Positions 1 through 6,414 are shown, counted from the first letter of the stretch. The stretch is DNA of 7,604 bases from Thermoplasmata archaeon (GCA_021797225.1 JAKAAE010000076.1:1-7604); one strand, 5' to 3'. Numbers and translations: made by a program. Notes: generated by a model not told the origin, from the letters alone.

Positions 1-27
1 AAAAATAGGTGTAAGATAGACGTGTAA

Positions 28-41
28 AAAATAATTATTTT
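28..41. repeat. AT-only perfect palindrome upstream of the toxin-antitoxin operon
   Basis: AAAATAATTATTTT reads the same on both strands. It sits about 40 nt upstream of the TATA-like element of the toxin-antitoxin operon. It could be the terminator region of a gene to the left, an upstream regulator site, or chance in AT-rich DNA. Nothing else recognisable was seen in bases 1-60. Confidence 0.25.
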
Positions 42-78
42 CAAATAGTAATATAATTTATATGGGTGATAAGTGAAT

Positions 79-102
79 ATTTATAAACTATAGTATACTA
101 TA
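79..102 (+). promoter_or_regulatory. Promoter and palindromic operator of the antitoxin-toxin operon
   Basis: An archaeal TATA-like element (ATTTATAAA, 79-87) lies about 40 nt before the antitoxin ATG. It is followed directly by TATAGTATACTATA at 89-102, a perfect 14-nt palindrome. The palindrome covers the stretch between the TATA element and the expected transcription start near 105-112, where a bound repressor would block initiation. Antitoxins of this type commonly repress their own operon, so this is a good operator candidate. The function is inferred from position and symmetry only. Confidence 0.5.
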
Positions 103-124
103 ACTAACATATAGGGGATATATA

Positions 125-346
125 ATGAAAGATGAAATAACTACTATACAATTAAAGAAGTCTGTGGTGAATGCTCTTAAAGAAATCAAGAAGTACCCGC
201 GCGAGACATACAATGAAATCATTCTAGACCTTATAAAGGATGCCCGTGAGACTCAGGAACTTAATACGTTTGTCCAGAAAGCCCAGGAATCAAAGATGAA
301 AGAGCTATGGGAAGATGGAGATTACAGCGGTTGGGAAAATGCCTGA
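125..346 (+). CDS. Small antitoxin of a MazEF-like pair
   Basis: A 73-aa protein that likely neutralises the toxin encoded just downstream. Residues 1-40 look like a short DNA-binding and dimerisation module of the ribbon-helix-helix or DUF7557-like type. They comprise a beta-like segment (TTIQLKKSVVNALKEI) and then KKYPRETYNEIILDLI, a pattern common in small archaeal antitoxins. The C-terminal part (about 48-73) is acidic and Trp-rich (LWEDGDYSGWENA), typical of the flexible tail that wraps a toxin. The ATG at 125 is preceded by AGGGGAT (113-119), a weak Shine-Dalgarno-like stretch 5-6 nt away. Its last 8 nt overlap the toxin start, which implies translational coupling. The operator-like palindrome upstream suggests autoregulation. 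The pairing is strongly supported by layout. The exact antitoxin family is less certain. Confidence 0.8.
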   Translation: MKDEITTIQLKKSVVNALKEIKKYPRETYNEIILDLIKDARETQELNTFVQKAQESKMKELWEDGDYSGWENA

Positions 347-653
347 ATCCGGAGATGTAATACTCACAAGGGTAAAATTTGCAGATGGTTCCGGTTCTAA
401 AATCAGGCCGGCTCTTGTTCTGTTTGAAGAATTAGGCAATGTAGTTATTGCGGGTATTACTACAAACTTGCGAATGAAAGGAATTTATCTCTCTACCAGT
501 GAAGGTGTTCCTCAAGACAGCGTAATAAAATTAAACTATATTTTTACCATAACGAATGATACCATCCTTAAAACTGTATTTCGTCTTAGCAAAGAGAAAA
601 GGCAGCTAGTTTTGAAGGAACTTAAAGAGAAATTAGAAATGTTGGATTCATAG
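339..653 (+). CDS. MazF/PemK-like toxin (probable endoribonuclease)
   Basis: A 104-aa protein with MazF/PemK features. The N-terminal strand is GDVILTRVKFADGSG (about 5-19), followed by the family signature KIRPALVL (21-28) and the strand VVIAGITTNL (35-44). A mid-protein SVIKLN segment (61-66) matches the usual S-x-I/V position before the last strands. MazF enzymes are small RNases that cut mRNA or tRNA at short sequences and arrest growth until neutralised. I chose the ATG at 339 (MPESGDVIL) because family members begin only a few residues before the GD motif. An in-frame ATG at 315 would add eight residues and deepen the overlap with the antitoxin. The 8-nt overlap with the antitoxin stop is typical of such operons. 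Cleavage specificity cannot be read from the sequence. Confidence 0.85.
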   Translation: MPESGDVILTRVKFADGSGSKIRPALVLFEELGNVVIAGITTNLRMKGIYLSTSEGVPQDSVIKLNYIFTITNDTILKTVFRLSKEKRQLVLKELKEKLEMLDS

Positions 654-858
654 GTCAGATAAATTTGTAATATATGCGTTGACTTATAAATTTTACCAGG
701 TATAATTAAATGCATTACCTATCATACATATAATATCCGGAGATATACAGTTAAGGCGCAAGAGCTAAGATTGTAACATACTTCAAAAATAATTCTATGG
801 AACTGGGAAAGATATATTTGAACGTTATCAGATTTCGCCAGGCATAACGAAAAGGGCA
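654..858. other. Gene-free stretch between the toxin gene and the CRISPR array
   Basis: No open frame of plausible coding character was seen. The stretch holds the trailer side of the CRISPR array, including a possible decayed repeat ending at 823 that is reported separately. It also holds a TTGACT/TATAAT-like pair at 679-706, which I regard as chance in an archaeal context. I see no hairpin terminator. Transcription of the toxin gene probably ends in the AT-rich DNA just after 653. Confidence 0.5.
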
Positions 859-1022
859 ATATCAATTCCTGTAATGATATATTCCTAACCTGTTTAACCT
901 TGTCATGTTTGCGATTTTGGTTTTGTATCAATTCCTTTAAGGATATATTTCTAACCTTTGTCCTGGAAACACTTAAAGAAACATCATACGGGTATCAATT
1001 CCTTTAAGGATATATTTCTAAC
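859..1022 (-). CRISPR. Short CRISPR array: three 31-nt repeats, two spacers
   Basis: Repeat units lie at 859-889, 925-955 and 992-1022. The second and third are identical over 31 nt and share the core TATCAATTCCTTTAAGGATA. The first differs at four positions. Spacers are 890-924 (35 nt) and 956-991 (36 nt), unrelated to each other and typical in length. The core holds a small inverted repeat, TCCTT-T-AAGGA, which is lost in the degenerate unit. Terminal repeats usually decay at the end distal to the leader. That places the leader on the right and transcription on the minus strand, where the repeat begins GTTAGAAATATATCC and ends GGAATTGATAC. The GATAC end resembles the ATTGAAAC-like 3' handles of type I and III repeats. 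No cas gene is in the window, so the subtype cannot be assigned. The array may be fed by Cas proteins encoded elsewhere, or it may be a relic. Confidence 0.88.
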
Positions 1023-1100
1023 AAGAGAATTTGATGGTTATATTTAAATATATTTTTATTAAAAGTGTATGGTTTAATTAACATTAAATATAATGAAAAA
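1023..1100 (-). promoter_or_regulatory. Putative CRISPR leader with promoter
   Basis: This strongly AT-rich DNA abuts the intact end repeat at 992-1022. Read on the minus strand, it contains a TATA-like stretch (ATATATTTAAATATA, about 1037-1051) roughly 25-30 nt before the first repeat. Transcription would then start at about the repeat boundary and run leftward through the array. A leader here fits the degenerate repeat at the opposite end. The right limit of the leader is not visible and is set arbitrarily. Confidence 0.5.
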
Positions 1101-1408
1101 TTGATTTAAATACTGACAATACATAACCTAACATAATGTTGGTTTAATCTCTCTTAGAAATATGTATCAATATTAGACCCATTATAGAATAATTGTTCCA
1201 AATTATTCTCATATTAATTATTACTGTAATGTTTATAATTATGATATCACGAATTGAGTTCCTTGTATGATGATTTTAACCATAACTCCATTATGGCAAT
1301 GATCAGGAAATACTGTGAGTTCTTTGTGGGTCAATCCACCCTATATAGTATGTATATCCCCTTTCATATTCAGGAATAACATATATATTGTGCTTATGCA
1401 TATTATTT

Positions 1409-1433
1409 TGATTTAAAGAAATGATTTGCGGGT
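1409..1433 (+). promoter_or_regulatory. Promoter and weak RBS of the SNF2-SWIM operon
   Basis: TTGATTTAAAG (1408-1418) resembles an archaeal TATA box. It is centred about 23-25 nt before the ATG at 1437, so the transcript would be leaderless or nearly so. GCGGGT at 1428-1433 is only a weak Shine-Dalgarno candidate. The assignment rests on spacing and composition. Confidence 0.4.
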
Positions 1434-1436
1434 AAT

Positions 1437-4400
1437 ATGATGCAGGATACTAAAACTGTAGAGACTAATCAAAGGGAAACCGGTATTATAGTATTGCATG
1501 GAAGTTGCCATGTTGCGGAAAAAGGAATTTCATTCTTTTTATGGTCAGAAAGCACTGAAACAAAAATAAAAAATCCTGATACCCATCCATTTTCAGGCAC
1601 TTCAAAGGTCACTGCCAATGCAGTTAAAAAAATATGGGGCAATAAAATTAATTTCAAGAATGAAACTTTATCAGCGGTTTTTCCGACATCACTTAATCAC
1701 CCACTGCCATCGGGAGAGTTATCCGGCATTGTTTCAAATGAAAACGAAAACGATACATTTTCATATATGGAATGGTGTATTAACGGAATTTCAGTAAATA
1801 TCAGCGATATTTTTCTGGAGCTGTTAAAATTAAATAGTAATATTATAAATGGAATTATAATAGGGGAAGATCTAAGGTTCTGGAACCTCGCTGCTAATAA
1901 TGCATTTAATCTATTAAACGGGCAAAAGTTTATACCTTCTGCAGTAGAAGAAGGAACAGCTATAAAATCCAGATGGCTCCCCATTATGGAAACGTACGAA
2001 GACCAGAATTCAATATATGAATTATCAAAAAATATGCCCGGAGCATGCCTTGCGTTTAATCATGGAGAAATTGACAGGGAAACAATGCTGAGGATCTTTA
2101 TATCAGAGGTTGTGGACAGTATTTGCAGAAAGTTTGCTTATCAGCAAGGGAAATCTGTAAAAGGTCCGGTAGGTGATGCCGGCAAATGGGCAAACTCATT
2201 ATCTCTGGATAATCCATTTGTTACATATGGGCGTAGCCTGGCAATGCAAAAACTTGTTTCATGGTCAGGAAAAATTCAGAGCACACTTAATTTTCCATTC
2301 AGGACATGTATGGATCTCATACCTCCAGAAAATAATGGGCAATGGTTTCTTAAATTCTTTTTGCAATCTAAAAAGGATCCTAGCCTGATGGTGCCATATA
2401 GCAGCATTTGGGACAGGAAGGATGCTGAAACAGTTTCCCTGATAAATAGATATACCGAATTCCCTGAAGTGTTTTTATTGCGTTCAATAGGAATTGCACA
2501 GTCAATATTTCCACCTATAGGGCAAAACATTACTTCAAAACCGGATGGCGTATATCTAAGCGATGAGGAGGTTTTTGATTTATTAAAAAAATACAGTACT
2601 ACTATGGAGGAATCGGGATTCGGTATACTGTTTCCAGAATGGTGGGGAAAGAAAGAGAATAAACTTGGCATTAAAATAAAGGTTAAAGCTGGCGATATTA
2701 ACAATTCTGTAAAATTGGGGATTAATACATTGCTGGATTACAGCCTGGATATTGTTCTTAACGGAGAAACAGTTTCGGAAGATGATTTAGAAAAACTTGC
2801 CACAATGAAAAGCCATCTGGTACAGATCGGAAAGAGATGGGTAGAAATAGATAATGATCAGTTAAATAAAATATTGAAACTTTTAGATAGGAGCAATAAG
2901 AAAATTTCTCTGCCGGAACTTCTAACAATGGAAAATAGCAATTCAACGCCGGTTGTAGAAATTTCCGGCGAGGGATGGGTCGGAGATATATTGAATGGCA
3001 AGGCAAAAACACTGCCTATGGATACTCCAGATAATTTTAAAGGAAATTTAAGAGAATATCAGAAACACGGTGTTGCTTGGCTAAAATTTATGACAGGTGC
3101 CGGTTTTGGATGCTGCCTTGCTGATGATATGGGATTAGGAAAAACAATTGAAATAATTGCATTTTTGGTCGATAGGCTTAAAAATAACGGATCGACATCA
3201 TTAATACTATGCCCCACATCTGTTATTAGCAACTGGAATCATGAAATCCATAAATTCGCGCCATCATTAAGGGTGTATATACACCATGGAATTTCCAGAA
3301 AAAAGGATGATAATTTTATAGACGCTATTACAGATTATAATATTGTATTAACATCATATTCACTCCTCCAGAGGGACATTAAATTTTTGGCACAGGTAAA
3401 CTGGGATGGAATTATTGCGGACGAAGCACAGTATATAAAAAATTATTCCACAAAACAGAGCAAAGCCATAAGGTCATTACAGGGCAATTTTAAAATTGCT
3501 TTGACAGGAACGCCAATTGAAAACAGGCTTCAGGATTTAAGGTCAATATTTGAATTTATAAATCCAGGATACCTCGGGAAAGAAAAGAAATTCAGGGAAA
3601 CTTTTTCTATCCCGGTAGAAAGATATGGCGACGAAAATGCAATGAATGCATTGAATACCCTCGTAAACCCTATGATATTAAGAAGGGTAAAAACAGATAA
3701 AAATATAATAGAGGACCTGCCGGACAAGGAAGAAGTTAAGGTATATATCCCACTAACCGGAGAACAGGCGTCATTGTATGAAGCAACTGTGAAGACAATG
3801 CTTGAATCAGTAAATAATAAAAAGGGCATAGAGAGAAAGGGTGTAATTCTATCAACAATAACGAAATTAAAGCGGATATTAGACCATCCTTCTCTGGTTT
3901 CCGGTGATCTTGACAGAAGGATTGACAGATCCGAGAAACTTGTGAGGCTGCGGGAAATGCTCGAAGAAGCCATTGAAAGCAATCAGAAAACACTGGTATT
4001 TACACAGTATACTGATGCTGGAAAGATAATAAAGGAAGAAATGCTCAGAAAGCTGGGTGAGGAAGTGCTCTATCTCAATGGAAGCACCCCTATGTCCTTA
4101 CGGCAGAATATGGTTGAACGTTTTCAGAACCCTGAAGGCCCTAAAATTTTTATAATTTCGGTAAAGGCTGGCGGTGCTGGAATTAACCTTACAGCGGCAA
4201 CAAATGTAATACACTTTGACCGGTGGTGGAATCCATCTGTAGAAGATCAGGCAACGGACAGGGCATACAGGATAGGCCAGTTAAAAAATGTCCATGTTTA
4301 TAAGTTTATTTCCACAGGCACAATAGAAGAAAAAATTGATGATATAATAGAGGGAAAAAGTCTGTTGAGGGAGAAAATCATCAGCTCCTCCGATGAATCG

Positions 4401-4484
4401 TGGATTACCGGATTATCAGGCAAAGACCTTAAAAATGTGTTTTCATTGCGCAGGGAAGTTGTCGCACCGGAAGGTGAAGAATAA
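1437..4484 (+). CDS. SNF2-family DNA-dependent ATPase (Swi2/Snf2 helicase-like)
   Basis: A 1015-aa superfamily-2 ATPase of the prokaryotic SNF2 group. Such motors translocate on double-stranded DNA to move or strip bound proteins and usually do not unwind it. Order: an N-terminal region of about 370 residues that I do not recognise; an SNF2_assoc/DUF3670-like domain at about 370-485 (GFGILFPEWW, then LDYSLDIVLNGE, then LVQIGKRWVEID); then two RecA-like lobes. Lobe 1 has the Walker A motif DDMGLGKT (563-570), the DEAQ box (662-665) and motif III LTGTPIENRL (689 on). Lobe 2 has GGAGINLT (912 on), WWNPSVEDQATDRAYRIGQ (motif VI, 937-948) and a C-terminal brace. All key ATPase residues are present, so it should be active. 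The length matches the family (about 900-1100). It starts at a tandem ATG ATG; the second ATG is equally possible. Its TAA shares one base with the ATG of the SWIM gene, so the two are translationally coupled. It lies next to the CRISPR leader but has no Cas3 HD or type I hallmark. Confidence 0.95.
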   Translation: MMQDTKTVETNQRETGIIVLHGSCHVAEKGISFFLWSESTETKIKNPDTHPFSGTSKVTANAVKKIWGNKINFKNETLSAVFPTSLNHPLPSGELSGIVSNENENDTFSYMEWCINGISVNISDIFLELLKLNSNIINGIIIGEDLRFWNLAANNAFNLLNGQKFIPSAVEEGTAIKSRWLPIMETYEDQNSIYELSKNMPGACLAFNHGEIDRETMLRIFISEVVDSICRKFAYQQGKSVKGPVGDAGKWANSLSLDNPFVTYGRSLAMQKLVSWSGKIQSTLNFPFRTCMDLIPPENNGQWFLKFFLQSKKDPSLMVPYSSIWDRKDAETVSLINRYTEFPEVFLLRSIGIAQSIFPPIGQNITSKPDGVYLSDEEVFDLLKKYSTTMEESGFGILFPEWWGKKENKLGIKIKVKAGDINNSVKLGINTLLDYSLDIVLNGETVSEDDLEKLATMKSHLVQIGKRWVEIDNDQLNKILKLLDRSNKKISLPELLTMENSNSTPVVEISGEGWVGDILNGKAKTLPMDTPDNFKGNLREYQKHGVAWLKFMTGAGFGCCLADDMGLGKTIEIIAFLVDRLKNNGSTSLILCPTSVISNWNHEIHKFAPSLRVYIHHGISRKKDDNFIDAITDYNIVLTSYSLLQRDIKFLAQVNWDGIIADEAQYIKNYSTKQSKAIRSLQGNFKIALTGTPIENRLQDLRSIFEFINPGYLGKEKKFRETFSIPVERYGDENAMNALNTLVNPMILRRVKTDKNIIEDLPDKEEVKVYIPLTGEQASLYEATVKTMLESVNNKKGIERKGVILSTITKLKRILDHPSLVSGDLDRRIDRSEKLVRLREMLEEAIESNQKTLVFTQYTDAGKIIKEEMLRKLGEEVLYLNGSTPMSLRQNMVERFQNPEGPKIFIISVKAGGAGINLTAATNVIHFDRWWNPSVEDQATDRAYRIGQLKNVHVYKFISTGTIEEKIDDIIEGKSLLREKIISSSDESWITGLSGKDLKNVFSLRREVVAPEGEE

Positions 4485-4486
4485 TG
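4473..4486 (+). promoter_or_regulatory. Shine-Dalgarno and TAATG junction coupling SNF2 to SWIM
   Basis: GGTGA at 4473-4477, inside the last SNF2 codons, matches the anti-Shine-Dalgarno core and sits 6 nt before the ATG at 4484. The stop and start codons overlap as TAATG. This fixes the SWIM start and implies translation by terminating or re-initiating ribosomes, with balanced amounts of the two proteins. Confidence 0.75.
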
Positions 4487-5326
4487 GCAGGAAGAAAATA
4501 TTATGATGATTATTATAAAACCGCAATAAAAACAACCGGTGGCATGAAGGTAAAATCAAAAAAAGGAGATATAGGAACTAAATGGTGGTCAAAAAGGTTT
4601 ATTTCCATTTTAAATTCTTATGGCTGGGAGAATAGGCTTCCGAGAGGCAAAAGATATGCAAGGGCTGGGCAGGTTTTAAGGGTTAATATAGATTCAAACG
4701 TAGTGAGTGCCGATGTCCAGGGTTCAAGGAAAAAGCCTTACAGAGTGAGTATTGAATTTCCCCGGCTAATTGATAGTTCATGGGAGAAAATAATAGAAAA
4801 AATATTGGGTGCAAAGGGACTGGTTACTGAAATGCTTGCGGGTGGAGTCCCCCCGGAACTGGAAAACGCATTTCAACAGGGTGGTGCATCATTGTTCCCA
4901 CAAAGAGGGAATGAAATTAGCATGAGCTGCAGTTGCCCGGATTATGCCGTTCCATGCAAACACATAGCTGCAGTCTTTTATGTACTTGCTGACAGGCTTG
5001 ATGATGACCCATTTTTAATATTTGAATTAAATGGTAGAACTAAGGAAGAGCTCATTTCTGAGATTTCTAAGAATAATATTAAGGGTATACAGGAAAATAA
5101 GGAAAATAATAAGGATAAAACGGTTGCTATGGAAGAATTAAATAATTTCTGGAAACCAGCTGATATGCATATACCGGTAGAAAAGGCAAGAGAGAATCCA
5201 TTATCACCATTGAAGAAATACCCGTTGCCTATGGAGTTCAGTGACCCGGAAATCCAGTATATGCTTGAATTATATTATAATAGAATTAATGAAAACCTCA
5301 AGAAAATTAAAGAAGATATGTTGTAG
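4484..5326 (+). CDS. SWIM zinc-finger protein, partner of the SNF2 ATPase
   Basis: A 280-aa protein of the SWIM zinc-finger family that is habitually encoded beside prokaryotic SNF2 ATPases. The N-terminal domain has the family pattern: KWWSKRF (33-39), RLPRGKRYARAGQV (51-64) and VQGSRKKPYRV (78-88). The zinc finger is C149-x-C151-x6-C158-x-H160 (CSCPDYAVPCKH), a complete CxCxnCxH metal site. A low-complexity Asn/Lys/Glu linker follows (about 202-214). A conserved-looking FW motif at 222-223 opens the C-terminal segment, which ends in a Leu/Lys-rich helix. SWIM domains bind DNA or protein. Here the protein is inferred to target or regulate the ATPase. It sits directly after the SNF2 gene with a one-base overlap and a strong internal Shine-Dalgarno. 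The molecular role of the pair is not established, and repair and chromatin or transcription-complex clearance are both plausible. Confidence 0.93.
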   Translation: MAGRKYYDDYYKTAIKTTGGMKVKSKKGDIGTKWWSKRFISILNSYGWENRLPRGKRYARAGQVLRVNIDSNVVSADVQGSRKKPYRVSIEFPRLIDSSWEKIIEKILGAKGLVTEMLAGGVPPELENAFQQGGASLFPQRGNEISMSCSCPDYAVPCKHIAAVFYVLADRLDDDPFLIFELNGRTKEELISEISKNNIKGIQENKENNKDKTVAMEELNNFWKPADMHIPVEKARENPLSPLKKYPLPMEFSDPEIQYMLELYYNRINENLKKIKEDML

Positions 5327-5349
5327 CTCTATTATAACTATAATGTACC

Positions 5350-5355
5350 TTTTTA
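5350..5355 (+). terminator. T-rich terminator after the SWIM gene
   Basis: A T5 run (5350-5354) lies 24 nt after the stop codon at the start of an AT-rich stretch. Archaeal RNA polymerase terminates at such T tracts on the non-template strand. The inverted repeat at 5357-5377 directly after it may assist or may be a separate site. Confidence 0.4.
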
Positions 5356-5356
5356 T

Positions 5357-5399
5357 TTGTTCAGTAGTAATGAACAATAATATTCATTGGTAATGTTCA
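5357..5399. repeat. Alternating TGTTCA/TGAACA inverted repeats
   Basis: TTGTTCA (5357-5363) and TGAACAA (5371-5377) form a perfect 7-bp inverted repeat around a 7-nt loop. A third half-site, TGTTCA at 5394-5399, is inverted relative to the second. A small CATT/AATG symmetry (5385-5395) lies between them. The array of half-sites could be a hairpin near the 3' end of the SNF2-SWIM transcript or a binding site for a dimeric regulator. Neither can be decided from sequence. Confidence 0.45.
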
Positions 5400-5412
5400 C
5401 CCACCAGTATAT

Positions 5413-5456
5413 GGGGAAAGGAAGAGAGGTATTACAATAATGTTACTTCTTCCCCC
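5413..5456. repeat. Imperfect hairpin, purine-rich arm against pyrimidine-rich arm
   Basis: GGGGAAAGGAAG (5413-5424) can pair imperfectly with CTTCTTCCCC (5447-5456), leaving a loop of about 22 nt. It lies between the convergent SNF2-SWIM and DUF1059 transcripts. It is the only G/C-run-bearing element in an otherwise AT-rich spacer. It may act as a 3'-end structure for either strand. Past it, 5460-5530 shows nothing else recognisable. Confidence 0.35.
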
Positions 5457-5534
5457 TTAATTTATCAACATAATATATCTTATCTCAAAGAAGAAACAAT
5501 CTTAAAAGAGTATAAAACAACTCATAAAATTTGT

Positions 5535-5541
5535 AAAAAAA
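5535..5541 (-). terminator. T-tract terminator of the DUF1059 gene
   Basis: Seven A's on the plus strand give a T7 run on the minus strand, 37 nt past the DUF1059 stop codon. A long T run without a strong stem is the usual archaeal termination signal. Confidence 0.5.
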
Positions 5542-5577
5542 TAATTTTAACAGGTTTAAAATATAAAATTTATATGT

Positions 5578-5754
5578 TTAATCCTGTGTTATTGCGGCTT
5601 TAACTTTTGCGAATAATTCAGGTGTTATTTCGTTAATGTTATGTGCATTTTTTGCATGTGCCTGTATTACAGGTATTAATTCATCCACTGAATCTGCCTT
5701 TACGTCGAAACCACAATCCATTCCTATATCCTTGCATTTAAATTCGTATGACAT
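5578..5754 (-). CDS. DUF1059 family small protein
   Basis: A 58-aa protein matching the DUF1059 pattern end to end: FKCKDIGMDCGF with C7 and C14, then the DELIPVIQAHAKNAHNI segment with H33 and H38, then ITPELFAKVKAAI. The two Cys and two His suggest a small metal-binding or redox-sensitive fold. The family is widespread in archaea and bacteria, and its biochemical role is unknown. I chose the ATG at 5754 (MSYEF) because it gives the family's normal length and N-terminus. A TTG at 5763 would add three residues. There is no Shine-Dalgarno, which fits a leaderless message. The gene lies 57 nt downstream of the HTH regulator on the same strand but has its own TATA-like element, so co-transcription is possible and not required. 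Confidence 0.9.
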   Translation of the reverse strand: MSYEFKCKDIGMDCGFDVKADSVDELIPVIQAHAKNAHNINEITPELFAKVKAAITQD

Positions 5755-5782
5755 TTCTATCAATTCTATTATAGACAGATAG

Positions 5783-5793
5783 GATATAACTTA
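5783..5793 (-). promoter_or_regulatory. Probable promoter of the DUF1059 gene
   Basis: On the minus strand this reads AAGTTATATCC, an archaeal TATA-like element centred about 33 nt before the ATG at 5754. It would place transcription start within a few bases of the start codon. That agrees with the absence of a ribosome binding site. Confidence 0.4.
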
Positions 5794-5811
5794 AGCGTAT
5801 CATATGTGTAC

Positions 5812-6414
5812 CTATATGTTATTAAATATGTATTCCTTTACTATCTTGTCAATACCTCTTTTCAGGTCTGATTGGACAGCCTTCTTGCTTATTCCAAGTT
5901 CGCTGGCCAATCCGTCCAGGTTAATCCCTCTCTGAAATTCAAAATAACCATTTTTAAATGCAATATACAGAACTTCTTTCTGCCTTAAAGTTAATTCTTC
6001 TGGCATTTTAGTTGTACTTTCTACATAATTGTAATTTATTCCATCTATTGATTGGCCCAGAACTTCCAGGGCCTTCTTATTTTTCAGTAAGATTTTATAC
6101 TGTACCTTTAAATTTTCTAATATCTTAACCGAAGTTATTATTGATCCTGATAAAGCTACAGCCCTGCATATCTCACAGCTATGGGTTTCAAGCCATGTTT
6201 TATCCTTCTGGTTTTCATAAACAGTGATTTTATCATCTTTAATGCTGTCACGGATTTTCTTAAAATTTTCGATTCCCATAAGGTGATTTGTACTTTCAGC
6301 GGAAGGATTTATCTGGAATATTCTGACCTTTATGTTTAACGGTGCCAATTTTTTTAACACGTCACAGGAGGGTCGTTCTGCAGTCAATGTTATTTCTATA
6401 AGATGACCTTTCAT
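5812..6414 (-). CDS. HTH_10 (bacterio-opsin activator-type) transcription regulator
   Basis: A 200-aa archaeal regulator. Residues 139-196 form an HTH_10 DNA-binding domain: LTLRQKEVLYIAFKNGYFEF (141-160), then INLDGLASELGISKKAVQSDL (164-184) as the helix-turn-helix. The N-terminal 135 residues form a family-typical sensor-like region with beta strands (HLIEITL, IKVRIFQI, VQYKILL). They carry C17 and an HSCEIC motif (H78, C80, C83). These residues could bind a metal or respond to redox state or thiols, which is inference; related archaeal proteins often keep Cys or His here. The ATG at 6414 is chosen because it gives the full N-terminal strand and lies about 24 nt from a TATA element. It is encoded just upstream of the Cys/His-bearing DUF1059 gene and may regulate it or itself. 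Targets are unknown. Confidence 0.88.
   Translation of the reverse strand: MKGHLIEITLTAERPSCDVLKKLAPLNIKVRIFQINPSAESTNHLMGIENFKKIRDSIKDDKITVYENQKDKTWLETHSCEICRAVALSGSIITSVKILENLKVQYKILLKNKKALEVLGQSIDGINYNYVESTTKMPEELTLRQKEVLYIAFKNGYFEFQRGINLDGLASELGISKKAVQSDLKRGIDKIVKEYIFNNI

Larger units (their letters stand above)
1023..1436. other. 414-nt gene-free region between CRISPR array and SNF2 gene
   Basis: No credible coding frame was seen on either strand. The array side is the probable leader. At 1154-1171 there are two short matches to the ends of the CRISPR repeat. At 1280-1296 there is a perfect 6-bp stem (CCATAA/TTATGG) with a 5-nt loop. The right end carries the SNF2 promoter. The leader and the SNF2 promoter face away from each other. 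Confidence 0.55.

Noticed and set aside
679..706. TTGACT and TATAAT separated by 16 nt, like a bacterial sigma-70 promoter
   Set aside because: The gene content and other promoters look archaeal, and no gene begins downstream. The match is easily made in AT-rich DNA.
722..931. Minus-strand 69-codon open frame
   Set aside because: It runs through the CRISPR trailer, a repeat and a spacer, and its product shows no protein-like pattern.
1267..1296. C/D-box RNA candidate: perfect C box ATGATGA and a C'-like ATGATCA
   Set aside because: No CTGA D or D' box occurs at a usable distance, so a C/D guide RNA is not supported.
1280..1296. Small RNA hairpin CCATAA/TTATGG
   Set aside because: A single 6-bp stem without a promoter or terminator pair is too weak to call an RNA gene.
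1697..3993. Several long antisense frames within the SNF2 gene
   Set aside because: They lie opposite a clearly coding, motif-rich gene and have no recognisable domains or start signals.
1437..4484. SNF2 protein as a Cas3 or DISARM component
   Set aside because: It has no HD nuclease domain and no methyltransferase or phospholipase neighbours. The motifs and the SWIM partner fit the ordinary prokaryotic SNF2 group.
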